From Belliella aquatica (GTDB lineage: Bacteria; Bacteroidota; Bacteroidia; Cytophagales; Cyclobacteriaceae), in NCBI RefSeq assembly GCF_014637795.1, contig NZ_BMFD01000004.1, forward strand, positions 323,193-387,192: a stretch of DNA of 64,000 nt, written 5' to 3'. Within the stretch, counting starts at the first letter, position 1, and each line of letters opens with the position of its first letter. A model generated the notes under the pieces. It was not told where the DNA came from. It did no database searches and saw only the letters and a program-made list of their open reading frames with translations. Below, in pieces: positions 53,036-61,061 of the stretch. Position numbers and translations under genes: made by a program.

Positions 53036-53084
53036 CAAAGTTAAATATCCTGTTCTTTGTTTGCAAATCGCAAACAAAGAACAG
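53036..53084 (-). promoter_or_regulatory. Promoter and 35-bp palindromic operator of the antitoxin-like gene
   Basis: A perfect 15-bp inverted repeat, CTGTTCTTTGTTTGC - AAATC - GCAAACAAAGAACAG, lies at 53050-53084. On the minus strand TAACTTTG (53036-53043) matches the Bacteroidetes -7 box and ends four bases before the ATG, so the message may be leaderless and the palindrome would cover the -33 region. This fits autorepression by the HTH protein. A short T run after the palindrome on the plus strand means a terminator function in that direction cannot be excluded. Confidence 0.65.
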
Positions 53085-53114
53085 CTTTTTGAATTATTTT
53101 AGTAGGGTTAAAAA

Positions 53115-53241
53115 TGATATAATTCATAATTTCCAATGAATAAAGGCTGAAATCCTGTCACTGGTTGAAATAGAACTTGAAAGAATGACGGATAGTCCTG
53201 GTTTGAGGGGTTTGATTATTCAGAAAAGAGAAAAGGACAGA
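53115..53241 (+). repeat. 127-bp direct repeat, right copy
   Basis: Gapless, about 90 % copy of 51938-52064. Where the left copy has the TAA stop of the coupling-protein gene this copy reads AAG, and the frame continues for about ten more codons to a stop near 53262. It may therefore preserve the older C-terminus of that gene. No start codon or upstream gene body accompanies it, so it is not expressed as a protein. From 53242 to 53400 I see nothing else. Confidence 0.85.
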
Positions 53242-53401
53242 ATTTTGGTAAAAAGCTTTTCATAAAATTAGTCTAATAGATTTTGTTAAATTCTCCAAAC
53301 AAATTATTATTAATAAAGCGATATCATTCATTTTTTTGAAATCAGACATTGATAATGTTTTTGTTTGATAGTGACATTCATCACCTGATTGGTTTTATAT
53401 C

Positions 53402-53419
53402 TATCGTAATTTCACGATA
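53402..53419 (+). promoter_or_regulatory. Putative ArsR operator
   Basis: TATCGT-AATTTC-ACGATA is a perfect 6-bp inverted repeat just upstream of the ArsR-type gene, and contains TAATTTCA, a possible weak -7 box. ArsR/SmtB proteins bind such imperfect palindromes over their own promoters. Position and symmetry support autoregulation of the four-gene unit that follows. Confidence 0.5.
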
Positions 53420-53432
53420 TAAAAAATCCTCA

Positions 53433-53750
53433 ATGGAAGGAATAGTAAACAATGTGGAGGTTTCTATCATGGAGAAAAGGCTAGCAAAGTATGCCAAAGC
53501 TTTGGGCCACCCAGTACGGATTCAGATTTTGAATATCCTAAATCAGCAATCCTGCTGTTTTAATGGATATTTGACCGAGATTATTCCATTTGCAAAATCT
53601 ACTATTTCCCAGCACCTGAAATCCTTAAAAGAGGCGGGACTAATCCAAGGAGAAATTATGCCTCCAAAAATCAGGTATTGTCTTAATAAAGACTCTTGGG
53701 AAGAAGCCCAACAGTTATTTAAAAACTTATTTAATTCTCAAAAACTATGA
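53433..53750 (+). CDS. ArsR-family transcriptional regulator
   Basis: About 105 residues from the ATG giving MEGIVNNVEV; the ATG at 53469 (MEKRLAKYAKALGHPVRIQI) is an alternative, and the upstream TTG at 53349 is unlikely as it would precede the operator. The winged helix is clear: 'LGHPVRIQILNILNQQSCCF' and 'AKSTISQHLKSLKEAGLI'. The Cys pair in QQSCCF could bind a metal or metalloid or act as a thiol switch. It overlaps the thioredoxin-like gene by four bases and probably represses this gene cluster until an inducer releases it. Inducer unknown. Confidence 0.87.
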   Translation: MEGIVNNVEVSIMEKRLAKYAKALGHPVRIQILNILNQQSCCFNGYLTEIIPFAKSTISQHLKSLKEAGLIQGEIMPPKIRYCLNKDSWEEAQQLFKNLFNSQKL

Positions 53751-53980
53751 AAATTATCAAAATACTAGGTACAGGCTGTGCGAAGTGCAAACAGACCGAG
53801 GCTATCATCAAAGAAGTGATTGCCAAAGAAAGTATTGAAGCAAACGTCATCAAAGTAGAAGATATCCAGCAAATCATGGCGTACAATATCCTTTCCACTC
53901 CTGCAGTAGTGGTGGATGAAGTTGTCAAGATCAAAGGTAAAGTGCCATCTGCACAGGAAATCATAGCCGCTTTGGCTTAA
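53747..53980 (+). CDS. Small thioredoxin-like redox protein (CxxC)
   Basis: 77 residues with a glutaredoxin/thioredoxin-like fold of the 'redox-active disulfide protein 2' type. It has the N-terminal active site GTGCAKCKQ (Cys11, Cys14), the cis-Pro segment STPAVVVDEVV and GKVPSAQEI near the end. Proteins of this type are commonly encoded between an ArsR regulator and a UPF0718 permease, as here. They are thought to handle thiol or metalloid chemistry with the permease. Cytoplasmic, no signal peptide. Confidence 0.87.
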   Translation: MKIIKILGTGCAKCKQTEAIIKEVIAKESIEANVIKVEDIQQIMAYNILSTPAVVVDEVVKIKGKVPSAQEIIAALA

Positions 53981-53992
53981 AGCAAATAGCAT

Positions 53993-54991
53993 ATGTTTGA
54001 TTGGCTTCAGAGTTTTGCGGACTGGTTGATCTTTCAGGTCATAGGAATAGAAGCAGAAAGTCACTTAGGAATGGCCCTAAACTTCTTTGTATATGACGTT
54101 TTGAAAATCCTGATCCTACTCTTTGTCATAACGGTGCTGATGGGGATCGTAAATGCCTATTTTCCGGTGGAGCGATTGAGGGATTTCCTGAACAAGCGTA
54201 AACTCTATGGTTTGGAATATTTCTTCGCTTCATTTTTTGGAGCCGTCACGCCATTCTGTTCCTGCTCTTCAGTTCCCTTATTTATTGGTTTTGTGCAGGG
54301 AGGGATTCCACTAGGCGTGACTTTCGCTTTCTTGATTACTTCTCCTTTGGTCAATGAAATTGCCTTGGCTATTTTCTTAGGGATGTTTGGAATAAAATTC
54401 ACTTTGATCTATGCCATTTTAGGTATTATTCTAGGAATGCTAGGCGGGATGGTTTTAGGAAAATTAAAGCTTGAACGCTACCTCAGTGATTGGGTGCAAC
54501 AGTTGATCTTAAACAAAAACAAGGTGCAGGAAGACTTCGAGTCCGAGCAAACACCTTTTTTGAAACGCTTACCTTACATCACCCAAGAAGCGTGGGGCAT
54601 TGTCAAAAGCATTGTGCTTTATGTAATCATCGGTATCGCCATTGGCGCATTTATGCATGGTTACGTTCCCGAGAACTTCTTTGAGCAATATCTCGGAGAT
54701 GGCCAATGGTGGACAGTACCACTTGCCGTAATTCTGGCCGTACCTCTTTATGCAAACGCCGCAGGTATTATTCCTGTCATTCAAGTGATGGTTGTCAAGG
54801 GCATTCCCGTTGGAACTGCCATTGCCTTTATGATGGCAACTATCGGCCTTTCTATTCCTGAGGGAACCCTACTAAAAAAAGTAATGAGTTTGAAACTGAT
54901 CACCATCTTCTTTGGAACGGTCACATTCTTCATTATTCTTTCAGGATTCATCTTCAATTTTATATTCAAAAATAGTAACCTCTTATTATGA
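53993..54991 (+). CDS. UPF0718/ArsP-type permease
   Basis: 332 residues with about eight membrane helices in two related halves. The signature PFCSCSSVPLFIGFVQGGIP followed by 'LGVTFAFLITSPLVNEIALA' is that of the UPF0718 family, which includes the organoarsenical exporter ArsP, whose paired cysteines lie in the same motif. The second half has 'VPLAVILAVPLYANAAGIIP' and 'GTAIAFMMATIGLSIPEG'. With an ArsR regulator and a thioredoxin-like protein upstream it probably exports a metalloid or related compound; the substrate is not shown by the sequence. The stop overlaps the next start by four bases. Confidence 0.85.
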   Translation: MFDWLQSFADWLIFQVIGIEAESHLGMALNFFVYDVLKILILLFVITVLMGIVNAYFPVERLRDFLNKRKLYGLEYFFASFFGAVTPFCSCSSVPLFIGFVQGGIPLGVTFAFLITSPLVNEIALAIFLGMFGIKFTLIYAILGIILGMLGGMVLGKLKLERYLSDWVQQLILNKNKVQEDFESEQTPFLKRLPYITQEAWGIVKSIVLYVIIGIAIGAFMHGYVPENFFEQYLGDGQWWTVPLAVILAVPLYANAAGIIPVIQVMVVKGIPVGTAIAFMMATIGLSIPEGTLLKKVMSLKLITIFFGTVTFFIILSGFIFNFIFKNSNLLL

Positions 54992-56289
54992 GAAATTTAA
55001 GTCTTATTCTTTCAGTTGCTTTAATTTCCTTTGCTGCCTTGGGTCAAGAAAATAAAGTTAAATCAGCTGGTGCCATGAGTGAAATGGGTAAAACTGGTTT
55101 TGCTCCTACCATTTCAATGGATACCCTACAGCAATATCCCCGGATTTTCGGAATGGGTCCCTTAGGTAAAATGCAAGGAGAAATCACTTTTGCCGACGGG
55201 GTTCCTTATTCTGGATATGCAGATTTGGAAGGGCAACCTTACATTCAAAAAAATTGGGTTATTGAATCACCTTTTTTTGTATATGGTGAAGTGGAGGAAT
55301 GGATGCAAATTCCTCTTGAGGGTAAGTTGGAAAATATGTCTCAGCTAGAAAAGTTGATCGAAAAAATGGCTCCAAAAAACGGAATAGACATAAGTCAGCC
55401 TTTCTTCTTCAAACTGGAAGGAAATTTTGAAGAAATGGTGACCCATATTGTGACCCCAAGATCTCCTGATATAGAAGGCTTCAAACAAGGAAGAAATCAA
55501 GAAAACTTCAATCATGAAAACGAATCCGGAGAATTGATTGGAGTTTATTCTCAAATCGGAAAAGGAATATATACTGCTCAAAGCAGCCATATTCATGTGC
55601 ATTTTATAAACGGTCAACAGTCTTTTACAGGACATTTGGATAAAATCCAGACTGGACTTGAAGCTGTAACATTATATCTACCAAAAACTAAAACCATGCT
55701 CAATTTCAAAACCAATGATACAGATTTCTCCAAAGGTCGCTTGGGCTTTCTACAAGAGATAGATCTTGGTGATTTGGTAAAATTCCACGGACATCTTTGT
55801 GATGGATTGGTATTGGGAGCTATGGGTCTAAATGAAGTTTTGGGAGCCCTTTTTCCTGATGGCGTAATCGACAGAACAGACTTGAGGATTGTTTCCAAAT
55901 CCTCTCCCTGTCTTACTGATGTGGCAATTTACCTAACAGGGGCAAGGTATCAGTTTGGAACTTTCTATGTGGATGATGCCATCGATGGGATATATGTGGT
56001 TCAGAAAATTTCAAATGGAAGCACCTATCAAGTTAACCTCAATAAAGGTGTTAAGCCAATAGTAATAGTTGAAATGGGTGAAATGGCAGTCAATCAAAAA
56101 TTGACGGGCTGTGAATTGGATAAGTTAAAAAGTATAGAAGATGATTTTACCGATTTTCTTTTGAAAGCTGATGCCAAGGTAATATTCCAAATCACCACGT
56201 TGGAAGACTTTAAGTGGAATCCTGTACTCAAAGGAGATTTCACCAAAACAGATATCCTGAATAAAAATGCAGACAGCTGCACACTTTAA
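54988..56289 (+). CDS. Exported fusion of acetolactate-decarboxylase-like and FmdE-like domains
   Basis: 433 residues. A signal peptide (LSLILSVALISFAALGQ) comes first. Residues about 45-235 match the alpha-acetolactate decarboxylase fold ('IFGMGPLGKMQGEITFADGV', 'IGVYSQIGKGIYTAQSSHIH' and VHFINGQQSFTGHL with metal-ligand-type His). Residues about 250-410 match FmdE, whose hallmark FHGHLCDGLVLGAMG is present, plus SSPCLTDVAIYLTG. FmdE-like domains bind a metal ion. The fusion and the export signal are unusual, as both parents are normally cytoplasmic. It is coupled to the permease gene, so the same inducer may control it. Enzymatic activity cannot be deduced. Confidence 0.75.
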   Translation: MRNLSLILSVALISFAALGQENKVKSAGAMSEMGKTGFAPTISMDTLQQYPRIFGMGPLGKMQGEITFADGVPYSGYADLEGQPYIQKNWVIESPFFVYGEVEEWMQIPLEGKLENMSQLEKLIEKMAPKNGIDISQPFFFKLEGNFEEMVTHIVTPRSPDIEGFKQGRNQENFNHENESGELIGVYSQIGKGIYTAQSSHIHVHFINGQQSFTGHLDKIQTGLEAVTLYLPKTKTMLNFKTNDTDFSKGRLGFLQEIDLGDLVKFHGHLCDGLVLGAMGLNEVLGALFPDGVIDRTDLRIVSKSSPCLTDVAIYLTGARYQFGTFYVDDAIDGIYVVQKISNGSTYQVNLNKGVKPIVIVEMGEMAVNQKLTGCELDKLKSIEDDFTDFLLKADAKVIFQITTLEDFKWNPVLKGDFTKTDILNKNADSCTL

Positions 56290-56299
56290 TATTTCTATC

Positions 56300-57028
56300 A
56301 TGAAAAAGTACTTATTCATTTCTATTTTGATGATTCCAATTTGGAGTCAAGCCCAAAATATCCAACTCATTGGCTCAACAGCCCAAATCATGAAAGAGAA
56401 AAATCTTTCCGCAAACATTGATTTGGATACCATCACCAATAGGAAGTTCCTCTATGCCATAGGAGCAATGGAAAATCTCCAGGGTGAAATCATTGTATTC
56501 AACGGGAAACCGCTCTATGCTGGATTGGATGAGAACAGACTACCTTATTGGGAACAAACATTTGATAAGAAAGCTATTTTCTTGGTAAGAAGTAATGTGG
56601 ATGCCTGGCACAAGACAGTTTTTAGAGATGATCCTATTTCAAATAGGCAGGAACTCACAAAAATCATTATGCGGGAAGCTTCAAAAGCAGGCTTGGACAC
56701 CGTCGGTGGCTTTCCTTTTAGAATACGAGCAAAAGCTGACCAAATCCAAGCACATATAGCCTTTCTAAGACTTGAAACCGTGACTAATTTCACCCCACAA
56801 GGTAAAAAACAGGATGATTATCCACTGGCTTTGGAAGATCAAAATGTCTGGATCATTGGTTTCGCTGGTAAAACTGCGGGAGGACGTTTTGCCATACCTG
56901 CTATGGGCAATAATCCTGCAAGTGAACTACACATGCATTACATTAGAACTGACAAAGAAGAGGCAGGGCATATTGAAGACCTCGTCATCAATGGAATTTG
57001 GCAGCTTTGTTTGCCTCTAAGGAAATAG
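56300..57028 (+). CDS. Exported acetolactate-decarboxylase-like protein
   Basis: 242 residues from the ATG giving MKKYLFISILMIPIWSQAQ, a clear signal peptide; an earlier in-frame start overlaps the previous gene. The body is a second copy of the decarboxylase-like fold: FLYAIGAMENLQGEIIVFNG near the N-terminus and MGNNPASELHMHYI with two His near the end, matching the HIHVHF segment of the gene before it. No FmdE part. It lies ten bases after the fusion gene, so the two are probably a pair acting in the periplasm or outside on the same ligand. Substrate unknown. Confidence 0.72.
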   Translation: MKKYLFISILMIPIWSQAQNIQLIGSTAQIMKEKNLSANIDLDTITNRKFLYAIGAMENLQGEIIVFNGKPLYAGLDENRLPYWEQTFDKKAIFLVRSNVDAWHKTVFRDDPISNRQELTKIIMREASKAGLDTVGGFPFRIRAKADQIQAHIAFLRLETVTNFTPQGKKQDDYPLALEDQNVWIIGFAGKTAGGRFAIPAMGNNPASELHMHYIRTDKEEAGHIEDLVINGIWQLCLPLRK

Positions 57029-57049
57029 TCACATTTAAACCACAGTATC

Positions 57050-57487
57050 ATGACAGCATTTATAGACCTTGGGAAAGAAGGTCGCACAAGACTCACCAAT
57101 CAATTGGCAAATCTTAAAGACGAAGACCTTAGCAAAAAACTTGGGGCAAGTCCTAATTCCGCTGGGTTTCTAATCAGGCATATGGCTGAGGTGGAATTGC
57201 TATTTGCTAAAAATGTATTTGGCAATACGGATGTCAGGGTAGATGCCCAAACGCTCAAAGCAGGAAAAGACACTGGTGAATGGACGGATTTGGAGTCCTT
57301 GAAATCCATAGTAGAGAAAGCAGGAGTCCAACTGGAAAAGGCCATCAATAGTCAGGAGGACTGGGATTCAATCATAGAAACAAAAGAATTTGGCAAAAAA
57401 ACTAAAGCAGAAGGTTTGGGAAGAATTACTACGCACACTGCTTATCATGCTGGTCAATTGGCAAGAGTGCTGAAGTATGGAAAATAG
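57050..57487 (+). CDS. DinB-like protein
   Basis: 145 residues of the DinB/DUF664-like four-helix family. 'AGFLIRHMAEVELLFAKNVF' near the N-terminus carries the first metal-ligand His, and 'RITTHTAYHAGQLARVLKYG' at the end carries the two further His of the usual metal site. DinB-like proteins often act as thiol-dependent transferases or bind metals; exact function is unknown. It is the last gene of the plus-strand cluster and is followed by a strong bidirectional terminator. Confidence 0.8.
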   Translation: MTAFIDLGKEGRTRLTNQLANLKDEDLSKKLGASPNSAGFLIRHMAEVELLFAKNVFGNTDVRVDAQTLKAGKDTGEWTDLESLKSIVEKAGVQLEKAINSQEDWDSIIETKEFGKKTKAEGLGRITTHTAYHAGQLARVLKYGK

Positions 57488-57600
57488 TACTTCGCTATTT
57501 TAGAAAAGGTTATTGAGTGATTTTTTTATGGACAAAGCTAACCTTACTGAATTAAATATTGCTATTGCCCTGCAGGATGTTAAGTATTACTTTATTAAGA

Positions 57601-57646
57601 GTCACAAAAAGTGCTGATCAAATCTTCAATCAGCACTTTTTGTGAC
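57601..57646. terminator. Bidirectional intrinsic terminator
   Basis: A perfect 18-bp stem (57601-57618 with 57629-57646, GTCACAAAAAGTGCTGAT and its complement) with a 10-base loop. The A run and T run within the stem give U-rich 3' ends in both directions. It lies between the converging DinB-like gene and peroxiredoxin gene and would stop transcription from each side. Confidence 0.9.
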
Positions 57647-57653
57647 TTATAAA

Positions 57654-58301
57654 TTACAAATCTCGTTTTGCGAGATAGAAATCAACCATTTCGTAATCAC
57701 TTGCTTCTCTTTCAAGCATTTCTGCAACAGTCTTTGGCGGGGAAACAATTACCTTATCTCCTTCTTTCCAATTAAGAGGTAGAGAAACTTTGTGTTGATC
57801 AGCTGTTTGTAGTGCGATAAGGGATCTTTTTATTTCATCCATATTTCTACCTACATTAAGTGGATAGTACATGATCAATTTGATTTTCCCTTTAGGGTCT
57901 ATGAAAAAAACAGCCCTTACTGCTGCAGTTTCACTTTCACCAGGTTGCAGCATACCATACATCTTAGATACTTTCATATCAATGTCTGCAATAATTGGGA
58001 ATTCGAAAAGAATCCCCGAGTTTTTCTTCACATTGTTTACCCATGCGATGTGAGAGTGTATGCTATCTATACTCAGCCCTACAAGTTTGGTGTTCTTTTC
58101 ATCGAAAAATTTTTGATCAAGAGCAAAACCAGTCATTTCGGTAGTACATACAGGTGTGAAATCCGCAGGATGGGAAAACAGGATTGTCCAGCTTCCTTTA
58201 ATATGCTCTGAGAATTGCATAGGTCCCGTTGTAGTCATAGCCTTAAAATCAGGTGCTAAATCTCCAATTCGAGGTATTACATTATTATTTTGATATTCCA
58301 T
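57654..58301 (-). CDS. 1-Cys peroxiredoxin (Prx6-like)
   Basis: 215 residues of the Prx6 subfamily. Seen are the N-terminal 'PRIGDLAPDFKAMTTTGPMQ', the active-site region SHPADFTPVCTTE with peroxidatic Cys52, and a long C-terminal extension ending 'YEMVDFYLAKRDL'. No second Cys is present in the whole protein, so it is a true 1-Cys enzyme that needs an external thiol to recycle. It reduces peroxides in the cytoplasm. It is transcribed divergently from cydAB, with CRP/FNR-type symmetry elements between them, so peroxide defence and the high-affinity oxidase may be co-regulated. Confidence 0.93.
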   Translation of the reverse strand: MEYQNNNVIPRIGDLAPDFKAMTTTGPMQFSEHIKGSWTILFSHPADFTPVCTTEMTGFALDQKFFDEKNTKLVGLSIDSIHSHIAWVNNVKKNSGILFEFPIIADIDMKVSKMYGMLQPGESETAAVRAVFFIDPKGKIKLIMYYPLNVGRNMDEIKRSLIALQTADQHKVSLPLNWKEGDKVIVSPPKTVAEMLEREASDYEMVDFYLAKRDL

Positions 58302-58358
58302 TATTAATTATTTATATTTTTATTTCAGATCAAACTTCCATGTTTTTTACTTTATTAA

Positions 58359-58436
58359 AAGTGATATAAGTCACTTAATAGTTAAATGAATTCAATTAGG
58401 TTTACAAGTGATATATTTTAATAATAGATATTACTT
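58359..58436. promoter_or_regulatory. Putative CRP/FNR-type sites between peroxiredoxin and cydA
   Basis: AAGTGA-TATAAG-TCACTT (58359-58376) is a perfect palindrome with the GTGA-N6-TCAC geometry of CRP/FNR-family sites. A second, imperfect one pairs AAGTGATAT (58406-58414) with ATATTACTT (58428-58436). GTGATAT occurs again at 58438. They lie in the divergent promoter region of an oxidative-stress gene and an oxygen-affinity oxidase, which fits redox or oxygen control. No regulator is encoded nearby. Confidence 0.5.
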
Positions 58437-58465
58437 TGTGATATGGTCAAATCAAAAAAACAATC

Positions 58466-59845
58466 ATGGATGTAGAAATTCTATCACGTATTCAATTTGC
58501 TTTTACGGTCGCCTTTCATTACATATATCCGCCATTAAGTATTGGAATAGGGTTATTAATGGTGGTTTTTGAAAGTATTTATATTCGGACGAAGAAAAAA
58601 GAGTACGAAGTATTGGCCAAATTCTGGACAAAGATTTTTGCGATTACATTCGGTATTGGAGTAGTCACGGGAATTGTCATGGAGTTTGAGTTCGGTACAA
58701 ATTGGGCGACCTATTCTCGATATGTAGGTGATATTTTTGGAAGTGCCTTGGCAGCTGAAGGTATTTTTGCTTTTGCTTTGGAAAGTAGTGCCTTAGGCAT
58801 ATTACTTTTTGGTTGGAACCGTGTAAAACCTTGGGTACATCTTGTGGCTACATGGGCGGTGTTCTTAGGATCGATGTTCTCTGCAGTATGGATTGTGGTG
58901 GCAAACTCTTGGCAACAAACGCCAGCGGGTTATCACATAGTAGGTGAAGGAATGCAAGCAAGGGCTGAAATCGTGGATTTCTGGGCAATGGTTTTCAACC
59001 CCTCATCTGTAGATCGGCTTACCCATGTATGGTTAGGAGCATTTTTAGCAGGAGCATTCTTGATCCTTAGTGTACACGCATTCTACATTATCAGAGGCAG
59101 ATTTGTAGTCATGTCCAAAAAGGCATTTAAAATCACCTTGATTGTCGCCGCTGTGAGTTCTCTGGCGCAATTATTTACAGGACATAATTCAGCAGAGGGT
59201 GTATCAGTAAATCAGCCCGCCAAATTAGCTGCTATGGAAGGTCATTTCAAAGCTAATGCTCCTGCAGATCTCTATTTATTCGGATGGGTTGATAAGGAAA
59301 AACAAGAAGTAACCGGACTAAAACTTCCAGGTGGTCTAACATTTATGCTACATCAGGATTTTGAAACACCTGTTACAGGACTAAATGCATTTCCAGTGGA
59401 AGATAGGCCTTCTCAAGTCAATGCTGTTTTCCAATTTTATCACCTGATGGTAGCTATAGGGATGTTTTTGATCGTTTTGAGTCTTTTTGCATTGTTGCAG
59501 TGGAAACGTGGGAAACTCTTTGCAAGCAAGTGGCTGTTGTGGACTTTTGTATTTACTGCCATTTTACCTCAGTTGGCTAATCAGTTTGGTTGGTTTGCTG
59601 CCGAAATGGGGCGACAACCATGGGTGGTATACGGACTGTTGAGAACTTCCGATGCACTTTCTAAAAGCGTGCAGGCAAACCAAGTATTATTTTCCTTATT
59701 ATTATTCTTTATTGTATATGCTATACTTCTGTTGCTCTTCATTTATTTGATGAATAAGGCCATACAAAAAGGACCGTTAAGTGACATTGATTTTGATGAA
59801 GGCAGTTTAAATAAGGAAATTGCAAATGTAATTTCAAAAAAGTAA
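58466..59845 (+). CDS. cydA: Cytochrome bd oxidase subunit I
   Basis: 459 residues with about nine membrane helices. Key features are 'FAFTVAFHYIYPPLSIGIGL' with the heme-ligand His, the acidic proton path region 'GSALAAEGIFAFALESSALG', and 'FGWFAAEMGRQPWVVYGLLR', the GWxxxExGRQPW signature of CydA. The quinol loop is of the short type (the protein is clearly shorter than enterobacterial CydA). With CydB it oxidises quinol and reduces oxygen to water at high oxygen affinity and helps tolerate nitric oxide and peroxide. It starts after a long divergent promoter region and is followed after 6 bases by cydB. Confidence 0.97.
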   Translation: MDVEILSRIQFAFTVAFHYIYPPLSIGIGLLMVVFESIYIRTKKKEYEVLAKFWTKIFAITFGIGVVTGIVMEFEFGTNWATYSRYVGDIFGSALAAEGIFAFALESSALGILLFGWNRVKPWVHLVATWAVFLGSMFSAVWIVVANSWQQTPAGYHIVGEGMQARAEIVDFWAMVFNPSSVDRLTHVWLGAFLAGAFLILSVHAFYIIRGRFVVMSKKAFKITLIVAAVSSLAQLFTGHNSAEGVSVNQPAKLAAMEGHFKANAPADLYLFGWVDKEKQEVTGLKLPGGLTFMLHQDFETPVTGLNAFPVEDRPSQVNAVFQFYHLMVAIGMFLIVLSLFALLQWKRGKLFASKWLLWTFVFTAILPQLANQFGWFAAEMGRQPWVVYGLLRTSDALSKSVQANQVLFSLLLFFIVYAILLLLFIYLMNKAIQKGPLSDIDFDEGSLNKEIANVISKK

Positions 59846-59851
59846 AGAACT

Positions 59852-60889
59852 ATGGAGACGTTATTTGGATTGGATTATCCCACTTGGTGGTTTTTAGTTG
59901 TTGGTGGTCTTTTTTCAGGTTATGCCATTTTAGATGGCTTTGATTTTGGGGCAGGAGCTTGGCATATGTTTTTCAAAAAAGACAGTAGCCGGGAAGTTGC
60001 CTTGAAAGCCATAGATCCTACCTGGCATGGAAACGAGGTTTGGCTGGTCATTGGGGGAGGGACTTTATTTGCAGGTTTTCCTGTGTTCTACGGAACCTTA
60101 TTTTCAGCTATGTATACTCCCTTTATACTTTTCCTATTGTTTATAATTTTTAGAGGTATCTCTATCAAATTCAGGAATATGGAAGATATGCCGTGGTGGA
60201 GAAAAATGTGGGATTGGAGTTATTCGATCTCTAGTATCATGTTGGCCTTTTTGTTAGGTGTTGTCTTAGGTAATATTCTAAACGGTATGCCACTAGATGA
60301 AAATTTTGAATATATTGGAGGAGGATTTTTTGAATTTCTCAACCCATTCTCGATACTCGTAGGGGTGACTAGTCTTGCGTTATTTATGATGCATGGAGCA
60401 ATTTATTTGCTTTTAAAGACAGAAGGAAAACTGTATAATAGGATACAAGTTTTTCTTAGGGCAGGTATGGCATTTTTTATTATATCTTATATCATTACCA
60501 CAGCATATGGCTTGATTAATTTAGATCACTTATTGGTGGTATTCAAAGAAAACCAAATCCTTTTTGTAATTCCATTTCTTGTTTTTTTAAGTATCGCTAA
60601 TGTCCCCAGACTTGCAAGTAAAGAAAAATACGGTTGGGCTTTTATTTTTACTAGTCTAACAATTGCACTACTCTTGGTTATCGTTGCATTTGAACTTTAC
60701 CCAAGATTATTATGGTCTAATGATGTTCAGGAAAACAGCATCACCATCTACAATGCCGCAGCTTCTACCAAGACACTTAAGATAATGATGGGGTTTGTAG
60801 CTGTAGGAGGACCTTTGGTATTACTGTATAGCTATTTTGTGTATAGAACATTCTGGGGAAAAGTCGATTTGAATACCGAAGGATATTAA
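59852..60889 (+). CDS. cydB: Cytochrome bd oxidase subunit II
   Basis: 345 residues, about eight membrane helices. The N-terminus 'TWWFLVVGGLFSGYAILDGF' then DFGAGAWHMFFKKDS is the conserved start of CydB, and 'IDPTWHGNEVWLVIGGGTLF' is its best known motif. It pairs with the CydA subunit directly upstream to form the oxidase in the inner membrane. No cydX-like small gene or cydCD exporter is visible downstream. The following 170 bases (60890-61061) hold only AT-rich sequence with possible promoter boxes. Confidence 0.97.
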   Translation: METLFGLDYPTWWFLVVGGLFSGYAILDGFDFGAGAWHMFFKKDSSREVALKAIDPTWHGNEVWLVIGGGTLFAGFPVFYGTLFSAMYTPFILFLLFIIFRGISIKFRNMEDMPWWRKMWDWSYSISSIMLAFLLGVVLGNILNGMPLDENFEYIGGGFFEFLNPFSILVGVTSLALFMMHGAIYLLLKTEGKLYNRIQVFLRAGMAFFIISYIITTAYGLINLDHLLVVFKENQILFVIPFLVFLSIANVPRLASKEKYGWAFIFTSLTIALLLVIVAFELYPRLLWSNDVQENSITIYNAAASTKTLKIMMGFVAVGGPLVLLYSYFVYRTFWGKVDLNTEGY

Positions 60890-61061
60890 GTTTGTATTTC
60901 CAATTTTATTTTTTGCAACTTTGTTTCATTTTGACAATATTTGCGTTTGATTCAAAAAATTTGAAACGGATTTAAACCAAAAATCTATATCGACTTTTGT
61001 GTTATGAAATTTTTCAAACAAGATTCAAGATAATTGGCGGCTCTTCTTTAAACCTTAAAAA

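Noticed and set aside
53765-54064. 99-codon minus-strand ORF across the thioredoxin-like and permease genes
   Set aside because: Lies opposite two genes with clear family motifs, so it is a shadow frame.
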